Assembly: GCF_016862575.1 (NCBI RefSeq)
Contig: NZ_BONF01000016.1
Coordinates: 124,001 to 188,000 of the forward strand
DNA from: Catellatospora bangladeshensis
GTDB lineage: Bacteria > Actinomycetota > Actinomycetes > Mycobacteriales > Micromonosporaceae
Direction of reading: 5' to 3'
Length of the DNA stretch: 64,000 bases
Below the pieces are notes generated by a model that had not been told where the DNA came from, did not search any database, and was given only the letters and a program-made list of their open reading frames with translations. Made by a program: the position numbers and the translations under genes. Below, piece by piece: positions 63,865-64,000 of the stretch. Position 1 is the first letter of the stretch. Each line of letters starts with the position of its first letter.

Positions 63865-64000
63865 GTGACGACGTACGCCGACATGTGGTTCGACCCGAAG
63901 TGCCCCTGGGCCTGGAACACCTCCCGCTGGTTGCTGGAGGTGGAGCGGGTGCGCGACGTGCGGGTCCGCTTCCACGTGATGAGCCTGTGGCTGCTCAACC
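63865..64000 (+). CDS. DsbA-fold mycothiol-dependent reductase, Rv2466c-like, partial
   Basis: 45 codons to the window edge. [26 protein letters not shown]...[11 protein letters not shown] closely resembles the N-terminus of the mycothiol-dependent nitroreductase Rv2466c of Mycobacterium as I recall it. The active-site motif there is CPWC; here it is CPWA (Cys13, Ala16), so only the first Cys remains. That suits a one-cysteine mycothiol mechanism. GTG 63865 follows AAGGAGC. The C-terminal part lies outside the window. Confidence 0.8.
   Translation, partial: MTTYADMWFDPKCPWAWNTSRWLLEVERVRDVRVRFHVMSLWLLN

Overview
The window is a gene-dense, very GC-rich stretch from an actinomycete. Third codon positions are almost always G or C, many starts are GTG, and neighbouring genes often overlap by GTGA, ATGA or TGATG. 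Mycothiol- and F420-type enzymes, ECF42-type sigma/DGPF genes, Tat-exported proteins and Ser/Pro/Ala-rich secreted tails all fit that group. Several long inverted-repeat families recur between genes, and I associate these with Micromonosporaceae. The family assignment is an inference from memory; the phylum-level call is firm. I see no tRNA, rRNA, CRISPR array, insertion sequence or phage, so this looks like ordinary chromosome.

Layout. 0-10.5 kb: the start of an SDR oxidoreductase, a P450-ferredoxin pair, a TetR/serine-hydrolase operon, a divergent XRE-cupin regulator and BenE transporter, an alpha/beta hydrolase, an ABC exporter pair, an F420-type monooxygenase, a HAD phosphatase and a HIT protein. 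10.6-24.4 kb: a secreted M15-like protein, a YeiH-type exporter with a 51-residue partner, a YciI/ECF42 sigma pair, a 1125-residue secreted sugar-acting protein, CbiZ, an MMPL transporter, a 31-residue membrane peptide, RecQ and a lipoprotein. 24.4-36.9 kb: an adenylate cyclase/Crp operon, a membrane-Rieske electron-transfer operon, secreted proteins including an M4 protease with a P domain, and a group III truncated globin divergent from a Cys-containing HTH regulator. 37-48.7 kb: an MFS exporter, an FAD oxidoreductase and a carotenoid locus. 49-64 kb: a cellulose/chitin-type LPMO, PadR and MarR regulators, GpsA, an HD protein, a GT87 mannosyltransferase, PhoD with a two-repeat partner, and a mycothiol-linked end region.

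The carotenoid locus is the most coherent pathway. crtE-crtI run rightward. crtB-crtYc-crtYd-acyltransferase-glycosyltransferase-P450 run leftward as an overlapping operon. Together they predict a cyclic C40 carotenoid that is hydroxylated, glycosylated and acylated.

Two genome-scale patterns stand out. At least four families of palindromic intergenic repeats occur here in two to four copies, and one copy has been absorbed into the 3' end of the MMPL gene. At least thirteen genes carry a TANNNT-like -10 box only 5-7 bases before the start codon, the signature of leaderless mRNAs.
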